Of a stretch of DNA of 64,000 nucleotides, positions 41,349 through 52,884 are shown in pieces. The notes beneath the pieces are model-generated. The model did no database searches. It was given only the letters and a program-made list of their open reading frames with translations, and was not told where the DNA came from. The number at the start of each line of letters is the position of its first letter. Position 1 is the first letter of the stretch. The stretch spans positions 52,460,518 through 52,524,517 of the forward strand of contig NC_090173.1 in assembly GCF_024679245.1 (NCBI RefSeq), written 5' to 3'. A program made the translations under genes and the position numbers. Source of the stretch: Pseudorasbora parva (Eukaryota; Chordata; Actinopteri; Cypriniformes; Gobionidae).

Positions 41349-42544
41349 AGCGATTTAAACAAATTTCCGCACACAAGAAGACGGATGTTAGGGTAATATT
41401 TTAAATGTATTTTAATCACAAAACAAACCTTTGCAACAAGTTAAACAAGCCTATTGGCTACCTACATAATAAGCTGTTTTAAAGGTGCCCTAGAATTATT
41501 TAATAAATAAATAAATAAAAACAACTCAAAAAATAAAAGAGGATTTGAATACGCCCATTATTGGCATGTTTGAGTGCTTTTAAAGAACTATGTTTTATTA
41601 TTTCCACTTTCCATGTTGTGAATTATAAATGAATTTTAATTTGCTTGTTACAGATGGAACCTATTGTAATAAATATCAGAATTTTTCCTTGGCATCCTCA
41701 CGTAGGCTAGTAAACTGCATTTACTCAAACGACAACTGCATTTACAAACTAGTGAGCGTCTCTTGAAATAACAGGAGTTTACCTGAACAGTTCTCATTAG
41801 CTCGCCTCCGTTACACTGACAGATATATTTCAGAACCAGCCGCTATCAAAAAAATCTGCTAGATTCAGCAGATGCGGGCGCGGGCCAGATATTATCGCTG
41901 GCGGGCCACTTTTGGCCCGCGGGCCGCCAGTTGCCGACCACTGCTATAAATTGTCCCAAGGATGAAATGCTCTGTTTTTGCCTTATTTGGAAGGGTCATG
42001 AATATTAATGTTGAGCTCTGCTCGGATTGGCTTATTTCAGCAGCTCACACAAGTGCAGTTGTTTAGCGAAGCGGCTCGTGAGTCCTGACAGAACACAGAC
42101 CGACTGAATGACACTTTAAGCAGAACATCTCAAATGGAGATGTGAAATGCAGCTTACTTGTTTATTGGTGTTTTCAGATCATCCGTGCCCGAGAGTGAGA
42201 GATAAAGAGCTCAGGTGCACATGGTTGCACGTTTAGGTAAAACATAGAATAGTATACGTGTTCTTTTCACAGAAAAGCTCTGATTGGGGGATTTAAATTA
42301 TTGAAATCTGTTAACCGCAAGCACGACTGCTCGAGCGCTCCTCTTTTCCCCCCGACAAAACCAAAACCAGCACTTTTTGTTCAAGTTTTTATTTTTTTAA
42401 ATACATTTTAGACTTTCGTCAACGATATAGCATGTTTATATAACGTTATTCACAATGTAGGCTACGTAGGGACTGTGATGTACTCTGAAATTCAATCATG
42501 CAAAAACATCATACTTAAGTGTGTATATATATAAAACATCATAC

Positions 42545-42595
<51 letters not shown>

Positions 42596-42786
42596 ACAAA
42601 ATTAATAGAAGCCATTTTTTTTATTGTTTTAGCTTATATGGTGGAGAAGGTGACAATAGCTAGAAGGATTGAGTGAGCGATCTGTAAGCAAATAAACTAA
42701 CGTAGTATGGCATGCCTATCTACGGTTGTATTTTGTAATACAAAATATTAACCTTTGTCATTAGACACACTATTTAGTTTTGTATG
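41349..42786. other. Repeat-derived DNA without intact gene
   Basis: It includes a solo transposon end near 41,890-41,944 whose reverse complement begins CAGTGGTCGGCAACTGGCGG, a typical hAT (Charlie-like) terminus, without a matching left end. An AAAGGTGCCCTAGAAT repeat start lies near 41,482 and an (AT)n tract at about 42,545-42,592. No coding signal. Confidence 0.5.
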
Positions 42787-42794
42787 GTACTTGG

Positions 42795-43858
42795 TAGGGG
42801 TGGTAATCTTTTGCGATCTCACGATTCAATTCGTTTCCGATTATTGAGGCCACGATTCGATTCATAATTGATTTTCGATTCAAAAAGATTTTCGATTTAA
42901 AATGATTAGATTTTGAAAATATCAAAATTAAATCCGCACCCGCCCAGACCCGTTAATATTTGGCCCGTTACCCGACCTGTGCCCACGATAAATCACACGC
43001 TAAAATCATTCAAATTAAAATGCTTTATTTTTTATCTTGCACCTCTCAACATCAAAAGCTTCATGAATGGGCTAATGAAAGAGGCTCTGCCTTTATAGAC
43101 TCGTTGTCAACAATTTCATATACTCCACTCACCAACTTTACTTTTACTTCATCCATTGCTACTCCTGCAACGCTCGCTCCGACTGGGCTACGAGAGGCAT
43201 CAACAAAAGTTGCACTGTCGCAGTGGTGGTGACTTAATGCTTCAAATGGCATATCTTTGTTGCGTGTATGTGTAATGGTCAGTTGGACATAGAAATTGTA
43301 ATACAGTATGTTCGAGGGGGAAGAAGGAGGCGGGAACCGGCGAACATTTAAAAGACTTTAACCAAACAAAACGAAAGTAATGTGGGCAGCCCCTCACGGA
43401 CAACTGCCACACGCACACACATAATAAAACGTAAACACAACTCAACGTCAAATCCAGATCTGGTGATCTCTCGTCCTTATATGTCTCCGAGCTCCCTCAG
43501 AGGACTCGATGTGGCTCGCAGGTGACGCTCATTCACAATCACGCCCCGGTCTCGCTCTCTCACTTGCTTGTCCACCTCGCCACAGAAATATTGCACATAT
43601 TTTTCATCCGCGCTACTACCCGCCCGCAGAGAGTTAATTATCCGCCCGCATCCCCGCCCATGATTTTTATAAATGTCACAATTTGCCACTTTTATGCCGT
43701 TACATCGCGTATAGGCTAGTTACAAAATGGAGACGAACAGCCAGCTGATTTTATTAATTTATTAAATCGATTCTTGGACATTTCAGATCGATTCTGAATC
43801 GTTGCAAATGAGAATCTAGATTCTTCTGTGAATCGATTTTTTTTTTGGCACACACCTA
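42795..43858. mobile_element. Non-autonomous hAT-like element, TSD GTACTTGG
   Basis: The ends TAGGGGTG and CACACCTA are flanked by GTACTTGG at 42787-42794 and 43859-43866. Both subtermini carry GATTC / GAATCGA words. The 1064-bp body has only short frames on either strand and no identifiable transposase. Confidence 0.88.
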
Positions 43859-43909
43859 GTACTTGGTGTTTCCTATTGGTACTGTACTAGCATCTTGCGT
43901 TATCTAGAC

Positions 43910-45102
43910 TAGTGTTGTCACGATACCAAAATTATGACTTCGATACGATATCAGACTAAAATATCGATATATCGATACTAAATCGATACCACAGTAAAAA
44001 AATTAATAAATAAATAAGATAAGATGCTTAATATGACAACAGAACTTATTATTCATTGTTATTTTTTACTAAAAATTCATGTGGCCAGCATGTTCCTTAG
44101 GGTTGGGCATCATTTTGATTTGAACAATTATTGATCAATTGATCAATTACTATTAAAATTATCTCAAAAATTTTTGCCATCTCAATGTATTTTTTACAAT
44201 AGGGTAATTGTGTTGCAATAGCTTACACACAGCACAAGAAAGCTTGATTTCGAATGGTAAATTGAATTTAAAAAGATGAGTAAACAGTAATAAAATAAGA
44301 ACAAATAAACAGATTACAAACAATAGCACAAATAAATGCAATAGAATAGAAGATAAAAATTAAAAAGACTGCTTTATTTTTTCAGGTAGGTCTAACATTC
44401 AGATAAGAAACTGAATTTAAAAAATGCATAGTAATTACATTTAAAACAACATTGGATAATGTTCTTTGTAAACAATTCAATAGCATACAGATGAAACTAT
44501 TAAAGTTACACAAGTTGATCAGTCAAGAGCAGTGTGATCGTTTGTCTTTTTGTAGTTTGAATAGCAAATGACTGCGGTCCCTTTAAGACTAACAGACGCA
44601 TGGATCCACACTGTTCCTGTTACTCGTTCTTCCTGAACTGTTTGCGACTGTGTTTACGTTATACTCTTCCAGATGTGCACTGATAATTCTTTGAGTGTAT
44701 TTGACCAATAATATGCTGGAAAAGGAAGCAAATGTTTGCACTTGTATCATGTCAGAGGCGGCTTTATTAGGGTAGGCTATGTGTGTGTGTGCTTCAGATG
44801 TGCGCACGAAATCTGCGGGCATTAGTAGGCTAGAATTAATTTATGTGCAATCCCGCGCGAAATTCAGACCGATCACACACTAACACTAACACACTGTCAT
44901 GAGGAAAAAGTTCAGCAGAACGCGCGTTCGCCGTGCTCAGAGGTTAACCGGGCTGAGTGAGAATATGCCTGTGTGTGTCAGCTCGCTGACGGTCGGAGAG
45001 GAGAGCGCAGCTAATATCGATACTGTAAAAACTGAGAATCGTATCGTTTCAGATATTCCAGTATCGATATATATCGAAATATCGATATTTTTGACAACAC
45101 TA
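43910..45102. mobile_element. Non-autonomous hAT-like element, copy 2, TSD ATCTAGAC
   Basis: Same family as 29272-30474 in the same orientation, with exact ATCTAGAC duplications at 43902-43909 and 45103-45110. It is 1193 bp long. Differences from copy 1 are scattered substitutions and small indels, e.g. in the internal A/AT-rich run near 44,000. Confidence 0.92.
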
Positions 45103-45179
45103 ATCTAGACAATGCTGTCTCTCTAAGAAACTTTCAATGTAATCAGAAATTGTTTAGACAGTCAATAAGTGGATAAAAT

Positions 45180-45845
45180 CACTACTTACTGCTTGCAGGA
45201 ATATAGTTGGAATTGCCCCTTTCTTCAGTTTTAGATGCTGACCGAAGCTGCGTTCTGAACCATTTGCAAACGATTTACAGCTGAATTAGGCAAACCCAGG
45301 TACAACGAATTACAGTAGTCCAACTTTGAGGTGATAAATGCATGAATGACAGTTTCAAAGTCTCTATTTGATAGCTTCATTTTAATTTTAGCAATATATC
45401 TAAGTAAAAAAAAAAACAGCTTTTTATCACAGTGCTAATCTGCTTATTAAAACTCAGGCTGGAATCAAAAATTACACCAAGATTCCTGACACAGTCATGA
45501 ACATTTGAAGATAGAGAACCAAGCTGAGGGACTATGTAAGAAGTCAGATCTGATGGGGCAAAGATAATGATTTCAGTTTTGTCATTGTTTAGCTGTAAGA
45601 AATTCATATCCATCCAACATTTTGTGTCACGCAGAAACAGAGTAGACACAGAGCCTTTGTTGTTTTTGACAGGAAGATAGAGCTGAGTATCATCTGCATA
45701 ACAGTGGTAACATAAATTGTGTCTGGAAAATTTGTCCAAGTGGAAGCATATATAATGCAAGGCTTCAGATAGGCCTTCATTGGCATTCAGTACATTCCCC
45801 CTCACAAGACCCATAAAGGCACTAAACACATCGATACAAAGTCCA
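45180..45845 (-). pseudogene. L2-like LINE reverse transcriptase fragment
   Basis: In minus-strand sense the fragment starts before the RT active-site block (CYADDTQLYLPV near 45,700) and continues through LNNDKTEIIIFAP and NLGVIFDSSLSFNKQI. After a frame change it has HAFITSKLDYCNSLYLGLP near 45,310 and a QMVQNAA block near 45,255. The order and words match the C-terminal half of fish L2/CR1-type RT. Both ends are truncated, there is no 3' tail, and the copy is dead. Confidence 0.78.
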
Positions 45846-46379
45846 TCTCACTACAGGGGCTGTACAATAATGTTACAATGCGACAAAAATAGTTATTGTG
45901 CGCACGAGAATCAAATAACGACTTTATCCACCAAGTTATTGACGTGAACTCGACACATGCCGAGAATATGACGCTGATCCGCTGTTCGGATCATGACCCA
46001 GAAGAAGAGGAGCGCCGCTATCGCGTGAGATCACATCCAGACAACAACGGAAGACAATAACTTGGCGGATAAAGTCATTATTTTATATCTTCATTTGTGC
46101 TGAAGATGAACAAAGGTCTTACGGGTGTCCAACGACATGAGGGTGAGTAATTAATTAAATAATTTTCATTTTTGGGTGATCTAACCCTTTAATGATTCGT
46201 CAACACTTAATCCTGTTAATCTCAATAAGAGCTTCTGTCTGACAGAAATAAAGTCAGTCTGGTTAGTACTAACAAGTGAAGAGCGGTGAAAGCGTTTGAA
46301 AAAGACATTATGTGATTGGCTGCCAAAAAACACCCGTTAATCTTTTTATAAATTAAGAAAATGATTTATTTACCTATTA
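45846..46379. other. Repeat-like DNA, no gene
   Basis: It contains a short inverted motif pair (AATAACGACTTTATCCACCAAG at 45,914-45,935, and AACTTGGCGGATAAAGTCATTA near 46,060), so probably another degraded terminal-repeat element. Nothing coding. Confidence 0.45.
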
Positions 46380-46784
46380 CCTATGTGTAAACTATTGCAA
46401 CACAATTACCCCGTTGTAAAAAATACATTTTTGAGATAATACTTGTGAGATAATTTTAATAGTAATTGATCAATGTTTATACATGAGAAAAAGCTTAAAA
46501 GCTTTATCATATAAAGTGATCTCTTCAGAAGAAATTTTTGATTGCCTAGACTTTCAAAAGACAGACAAAAAAAAATATATATATATATATAAAAAATATC
46601 TAATTGACAGTATATGCACCGTTTTTCCCCCGTGGTATTGAAAATAGCATTGAATATCGATGTGACATGTTTTGACTCCACCCCTCAAAGAATCGGAATC
46701 GAGAATCGAAAAGAACCGGAATCGAAAGTAAGAATCGGAATCGGAATCAGAATCGTTCAAATCAAAACGATGCCCAACCCTAAT
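46380..46784. mobile_element. Fragment of a GGTTGGGCATCG-family element
   Basis: Its right end, read in reverse, starts TAGGGTTGGGCATCGTTTTG. That matches sequence nested within both copies of the TAGTGTTGTCA hAT family (29,470 and 44,100) and, more distantly, the end at 61592. Repeated GAATCGGAATC words precede it. Confidence 0.6.
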
Positions 46785-47142
46785 TATCATGCATATTGCT
46801 GAGATATTGACTGTTTATTAGTACTTATAAAGCTCCTATCAATGCCTTTTTCTGTATGACCATATTCTACATCCCTTAATCCTACACAAGACTTAAAGGT
46901 CCCGTTTTTTGTGTTTTTGAAGCCTTGATTGTTTACAGTGTGCAATATAACATGAGTTCATGTTTCGCGTGTAAAAACAGTATCTGTACAGCAATGTTTC
47001 CTCTGTCCTAAAAACGGCCTGATGATTTCCTTGTTCTATGAAGTCCCTCTTTCAGAAATACGTAACGAGTTCTGATTGGGCCAGCCCTTCCCGTGTTGTG
47101 ATTGGACAGCAGCTAAGCGCACTGGAAAGGTCCTGCCTCTTA

Positions 47143-48822
47143 AGGCTGGAATACACTAGCCGATTTTTGCCCCGATTTCCCCCCGATTTAGAATCTGAAC
47201 AAGTTGACGCTAGTTGACAAAAGTCAGAGCCAGTCTGCAGATTTGAGCCGACAGATTCCATGAAAAATCGCGTAGTATATCATGGCCATAGACTCCGATT
47301 TTTTAGCTTCAGATTTTGATTCCATCCAGTCGGAGGATATCAAACATGTTTGATATTTTGAGCCGATTTTAGAACATATGACGCATCGCTACTGAAACCT
47401 GAAATCACTGACTACACGCCAACGAAAATCAACGAACAAGAAATGGAGACCAGCAGGATCACAAAGTGTAACTCCACCACGGAAGAAAAACTTATTCAGC
47501 TGTGGCAGGAGCGCGAGTGTCTCTATAATGTGGAGGACAACTGTTACCGGTAGTAGACAAAGAAAAAAGCAGATTTTGTCATTTTGACACGAATACATAT
47601 TAATAAATGACATGTTCATGTTTGAAAGTCTGTAGGTTAAAATAAATCCAGATATAGGCCTAATTGTAATAATAAAAAACAACATAATATCGATTTTGCC
47701 TGCAAGCGTGGCGTTTCTGTTGCGTGTCAGCCGCGGGGCTGCCTGCCGTTTTTTTTGGGTGCGTCTCAATCCGCTCTAGTTCAGTTGTCAGGGCACTGAT
47801 CAGGGAGTCAGCCCATTGACTTATGTCCTGATCAGTGCCCTGATAGTGAACTAGGGAGCTAATTGAGACGCAGGGTCTGTCTTTGCACACCAGAAGCGTG
47901 TCTGACGCGCCATGTTAAATAATATATTGCCTATTTATACAGCAAGGACAAATAATAATACTAATAATATTTCGCAAACCAAATTCTGAGGTAAACATTT
48001 GTCTTAATTTATCCATTATGTCACTTACTATTAGCCTACGGGTTTTACATTAACGCTTTCCCGGGATAACGTTACGTGTTTAAACATGATCAAAGCGCGT
48101 CAATAGCTGCAAATTATTCATTGTAGGCCTATTACAATAAATGTTAACAGATTATTTAATTACCTAACTCGATGCTCACGCATCTTGTCTGTGTGAGACT
48201 CGTGTAGGAATCAAAACGGCAAAACTATTGTATAAGTAACTTATTGTCAGCGAAAGTAGTTCCAAACAAAGCCACACCAGAGCATGTGTGCTTCTTCGAG
48301 CAACAGTGTTCTTTAATGAAAAACTCAATGTTATAAATAATAACAACTATTTATTCATGAATCCGAAGCTGTCCTCTATACATGTTGCAATAAAAAAAAT
48401 AAAAAATAAATGAACAGAACACGCTTTCAGATTAGACTCAATATTTTGACTCATCAGCACAGAAAAACACTTCCTCTAACTCCCGCTGTAATCTGACCAT
48501 TACTGGCCACGTCTAGTGCGTTTCGGCTCTTTTTGTTAACTTTTTGCTCAGCGCACAGAAAGTCGCTTCAAAAACTACCGCGCTCATCTCCAATGCTTGC
48601 TCCAATGCTTGCTCAAGCTCATGCTTGCTGTTATGTCTGTCATGCGTGCGTCTCCTAGCAACCAGGCGCTTGTTTCAGTTTGTGTTCCAGACGTTTTTAA
48701 AGTCTGGTAGTGTTTGATGCTCAGCTTTTCTCTGTAACCATTTACAAAGTCGGCAAGTGTATGATGCCTAGTGTTTTTGAAATCTGTTCAGATTAAAAAA
48801 ATCGTGTAGTGTATTCCAGCCT
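47143..48822. mobile_element. TTA-flanked TIR element (Harbinger-like), nested
   Basis: The ends AGGCTGGAATACACTA / TAGTGTATTCCAGCCT are exact inverted repeats flanked by TTA (47140-47142, 48823-48825). A 3-bp TTA duplication suits PIF/Harbinger. The 1680-bp body shares a segment with 3120-3230 and has a 113-bp palindromic insertion. No transposase frame is seen. Confidence 0.78.
47760..47872. mobile_element. 113-bp palindromic MITE
   Basis: The ends TGCGTCTCAAT and ATTGAGACGCA are inverted, and the inner arms (CAGGGCACTGATCAGG / CCTGATCAGTGCCCTG) continue the palindrome. The related sequence near 3,160-3,200 lacks it, showing the empty site. Confidence 0.75.
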
Positions 48823-49079
48823 TTACCATAACAGGGAGATGCAAGCGCTGAATGTGCTCTCTTCTCCACGTGGGAGAGCAACAAGACCACGCCCCCTATT
48901 TTGCATATTCGTATTCCGTTCACTGTAGGCTTTGAAAGGGAACTTCTGTTAAATAAAATATCTCTCTTGGCATTGAACTTTGAGAGTTATAATTTTACAG
49001 GTATTATTTATGCTCTAACAGCAACATTACACACTAACTAAAGTTTGAAAGATGGAATCGCGAAGAACGGGACCTTTAA

Positions 49080-49462
49080 AACCTTAGTTTTGAGTCATGT
49101 CCATACTGTGAAACTTTATTTGGTAACACTTTATTCAAAGGGTCCAGAACGGGGCCGGTTCTAGGCATGCCCAAACATCTGCCTTGCCCACCCAATCAGA
49201 ATTTAGGAAAATTTGGTGTTGATCTTTTTTTAGGATTTGTGCATTGATTAAAAACCATCTGAGGTGGGCTATGTGTTTGAAGAAGGGCTGGAGAATGCCC
49301 CAAACAATCACAAAAATAACACCAGTAATTTGCAGATAAATGAAGTAAATCAAATAAAACATCAATAAATGCTGAAATAATAAATGATGTAAATCTGTTT
49401 TCTAGTGTGGATCACGGAGGAGAGATCAGGATAACAGCAGGACCACAGAAATGTAAGTCTTG

Positions 49463-49493
<31 letters not shown>

Positions 49494-50138
49494 CCCTGCC
49501 CCTAAACCTGCCCATCACACACACACACACACGTTTTTTTTTTTTGTGACATATGGGGACATTCCATAGGCATAATGGTTTTTTAACATTTCGAAATGGC
49601 GAGCGTGAGTTGAGTTGCCATAGTTTGCTGTAGCTCTCAAACAATGCTGGATAATGTAGCAAGTCTTCCAGTGAGCGCCGGCGGACACACAACACGTGGA
49701 TAGACCTTTTTTAACAGTGTATGGTAGACGAGCGTTACAGTAGATGACACAAAGAACAACATTTCCATCTGCGTGTCTCGTTTGTGGAAATGAGTCGGAT
49801 AATACATGAAAGTGTCCATATGGAAATTAATTTGGTAAATCTGGATTATATGCATATGTTAGTAAATAGCCTACTTTGGGGAAAACATGAAAAGGACATG
49901 GAAATGTGTAACGTTACTTCTTGAAACTGGACCGTACGCCTACTGCTCTGATTTTCAAATTCAATGACAAAGTTTCGTACGGTAAGGCTTATATTGTCAC
50001 TATTTCTTGCTAATTTATTTATTTTAATTTAATTTAATTTAGGCCGATTCATCTTCCTCAGGTTTTTTTGTTTTGTTTTGCACGGAGCAGTATATAAGTG
50101 ATCGTATTAGTGCCCCTGCTGATGGCTGTTCATATTGT
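49080..50138. other. No gene recognised; CA repeats
   Basis: Mostly AT-rich. CA tracts at about 49,464-49,490 and 49,516-49,531 account for the cysteine/valine-rich minus-strand frame. Nothing else identifiable. Confidence 0.5.
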
Positions 50139-50146
50139 GTTATTAG

Positions 50147-50726
50147 TAGGGCTGTCAATCGATTCAAATATTTTATTTTATTTAATCACACATTTTTATC
50201 AGTTCTAAATGTAGACCTACATTAAATATGTTTCAAGTTTTTAATACTCTAATGATCATGGGTATGGACAAATATGCCTGCTTTATGCAAATGTACGGTT
50301 ATCATTAGTGAAACCATCCTCAGAGCATGAAGACTAGACATGTGTCAAAGGTCACAGATGTTTTTCAGGGAACTAGTTCATGTAGTTCATTCAGAATAAG
50401 CAGTGGTTTCTCTCATGTTAAGAATATAAATAAAGGGAGTTTTTACACTGGCAGTTTAGTTGAGAACAGGGCACAGTTCGTATGAAAAACTGGTGATGTG
50501 AAAGCTGTCATGCGGACCTGAGAGCGCACCAGAACCACACCACACCTGGAGGAGGAATATAGTGCGGCCCCTTTAAGAGATGCGCGTTCCTGCCGGTATT
50601 TTGTGTGTGTGTGTGTGCCCACTGAACTGTGCTGCGATTCACGTGAGCAGTGTGAAGAAGCCAGACTCTTGTTCATAAAATGCTGTTAAAATTAATTTCT
50701 GTAATGCGTTAATTTTGACAGCCCGA
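50147..50726. mobile_element. Non-autonomous hAT-like element, TSD GTTATTAG
   Basis: The inverted ends contain GGGCTGTCAA / TTGACAGCCC. Exact GTTATTAG duplications lie at 50139-50146 and 50727-50734. The 580-bp body has a short TG tract near 50,600. No protein is encoded. Confidence 0.88.
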
Positions 50727-51014
50727 GTTATTAGCCTTGTTTTTTTTTCTTTTTTTTGCCGACGGCCTTCGGTGGGACGGCTGTTCTGGACTTTTCCAGA
50801 ACGCACAGATTGCCAATCCGTCCCTGATGGTAGGAATCATTTGTTAACAAACTTTTTAAATTTATAATTTAAATATAATTTTTTATTACATTTGGACAAT
50901 CTAATGCTGAGCAAAGCCATATTATGGTATTACAATATTATTTATAGTAAATACTATTTTATATACATGGGCGTAATTTCCTATTGGGACAGGGGGGCCG
51001 CGCGCCGTCATCGT

Positions 51015-52876
51015 CAGAGGTGTAATTTTGGGTATCTATACTTTACTGGAGTTATTTTTCTGCCTACTTTTTACTTCTACTCCTTACATTTTCACGCAAT
51101 TATCTGTACTTTCTACTCCTTACTTCTTAAAAATAGCCTCGTTACTCCTCTTTCATTTCATCTTGTTTAAAAAAAAAAACTATGCAGATAAATCGCGTCA
51201 TCCGGATAGTGTGAATTTGATTGTGGTTGGATGAGAAGTGTAAACATATACCATTCCAACACCCTATTGGTTACTACGCGATCCATCCACAAAGCACAAA
51301 TCACACACGGTGTTGCCAGATTGGGCGGGTTCCAGCGGACGAGCACGAACTTTCAGTCAATCAGCAGCAGACGCGCTCATTCATGACAGCCAGGTTTTTA
51401 ACACGATAACTCGTTGTAGATGTATAACAAGTGATCGCTATGCTAAAGTGGCATACATACAGTATATATACAAGCCATTTCTACAGTAGCCTAAGGAGTG
51501 GGAGAGTGAACCAACTCTCAAACGTGGATTACACCTGTGACTCGAAGACTCTTTATAATCATGATTCCTGTCCATCATAATTTACACACTCAGGACATCT
51601 GCAACTAGCAACCCCAACAGCTGCTGTAAGAGGTTTGAATCAATGATGAATCTGTTTTGACTGGACTAAGTGCGTGTTCTATGAACTTCACAAGGGTAGG
51701 CTACGGTAGTTTTGTCAGAGAAAAGCTAAGCGCATTGTTGTTATTTTTTTGTCGGCGGATTATTGTACAGTAGCCTATCAATGAATTGCGCATTTTGTCA
51801 GTGGTGTGTTATTAACGTGTAAAATGCCTGTTAATTATGTGCTTTTTCTGATCTCTTATACCGGGCACTGTTTGCACTTAAAGTGGCTTATTCAAGAAAA
51901 TATCATCCCATTATTTTGGCAGTTAAAGTTTCGGTTGGTGAGCTTTGAGCTCTGCATAGGCCTCAATTCTAGGCTCGCCTGGCCCGAGTCTGACTGGAGT
52001 CCGTTTAGTTTCTTTTTTGAATCCTCCTTATGAGTATGACATACTCCTGCAGTCATTAAAATAGTTCAGCTTTGTTTTTAATGTCCAAGTAGTTATATTT
52101 CGTTTAGTTTCTTTATTAAGTTAATTTAGAAAAATGTTTGGATAATTTTTTTGTTTGTTAAATTAAAGTTTTGTATTTTTTTAAAGTGACAATCAAGCAG
52201 TCAGCGGCCAACAGTGGGTATGAGGTGAAAATGGGCCCGAAGCCTGGCCCTAGGGGCGTAAAAAAGTCACGGTCCGTCCGGTTCGGGCAAAAATGTAGGA
52301 CTCTAAATGGTCTACCCAATCTGGCAACACTGATCACACATGTAGCCTACATTTACATTCCAATAAAGGTTATTGATAACATGCCTCTGAAGTTTGAATT
52401 TTTGTACCATTACATTACTTATAGGCTAAATGTAATGGTACAACAATTCAATAGGCAACTAGTCATCATATCTTCCGCTTCAGGAAACATGGTAATGCTC
52501 AGCAGTACACATATTTCCATTGTAGCTTTCTAAAATGCATTCATTTTCAATGGGTATATATGCGGCTGAAACAGTTAGCCAGTGCATCCCAAATTTTTCA
52601 ACATTATATTAATATAACATTATAGTCATTATGGCTATAAATGTTTTTGAGGAGGTGGGTTAGTGCCCTATAGGTCCCTGTGGTGTGGCCTAAGCTTGTC
52701 TCTTGGCATTTTTTTCCTTACATTACTTTTACTTTTATACTTTAAGTACTTTTGAAACCAGTACTTTTACTTAAAGTATCAACAAGCTTTTTACTTAACT
52801 TCTACAGAAGTATTTTTAAACCCTAGTATCTATACTTCCACTTGAGTAATGAATGCGAGTACTTTTGACACCTCTG
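51015..52876. mobile_element. Non-autonomous hAT-like element, TSD GTCATCGT
   Basis: The ends CAGAGGTGT and ACACCTCTG are inverted, flanked by GTCATCGT at 51007-51014 and 52877-52884. Left and right subtermini share inverted TACTTTTACTTC-type blocks. It is 1862 bp with no transposase, and a short CpG-bearing patch near 52,200-52,330 has no recognisable coding content. It sits inside a larger repeat whose left end is the GGGCGTAATTT word at 50,970 and whose right end may be near 54,805. Confidence 0.88.
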
Positions 52877-52884
52877 GTCATCGT

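Larger units (their letters stand above)
46897..49075. mobile_element. TTAA-flanked TIR element (Kolobok- or piggyBac-like)
   Basis: The ends AGGTCCCGTT and AACGGGACCT are perfect inverted repeats, flanked by TTAA at 46893-46896 and 49076-49079. TTAA duplication occurs in Kolobok and piggyBac. The AGG start leans to Kolobok. It has no transposase and a nested 1.7-kb element inside. Confidence 0.75.
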
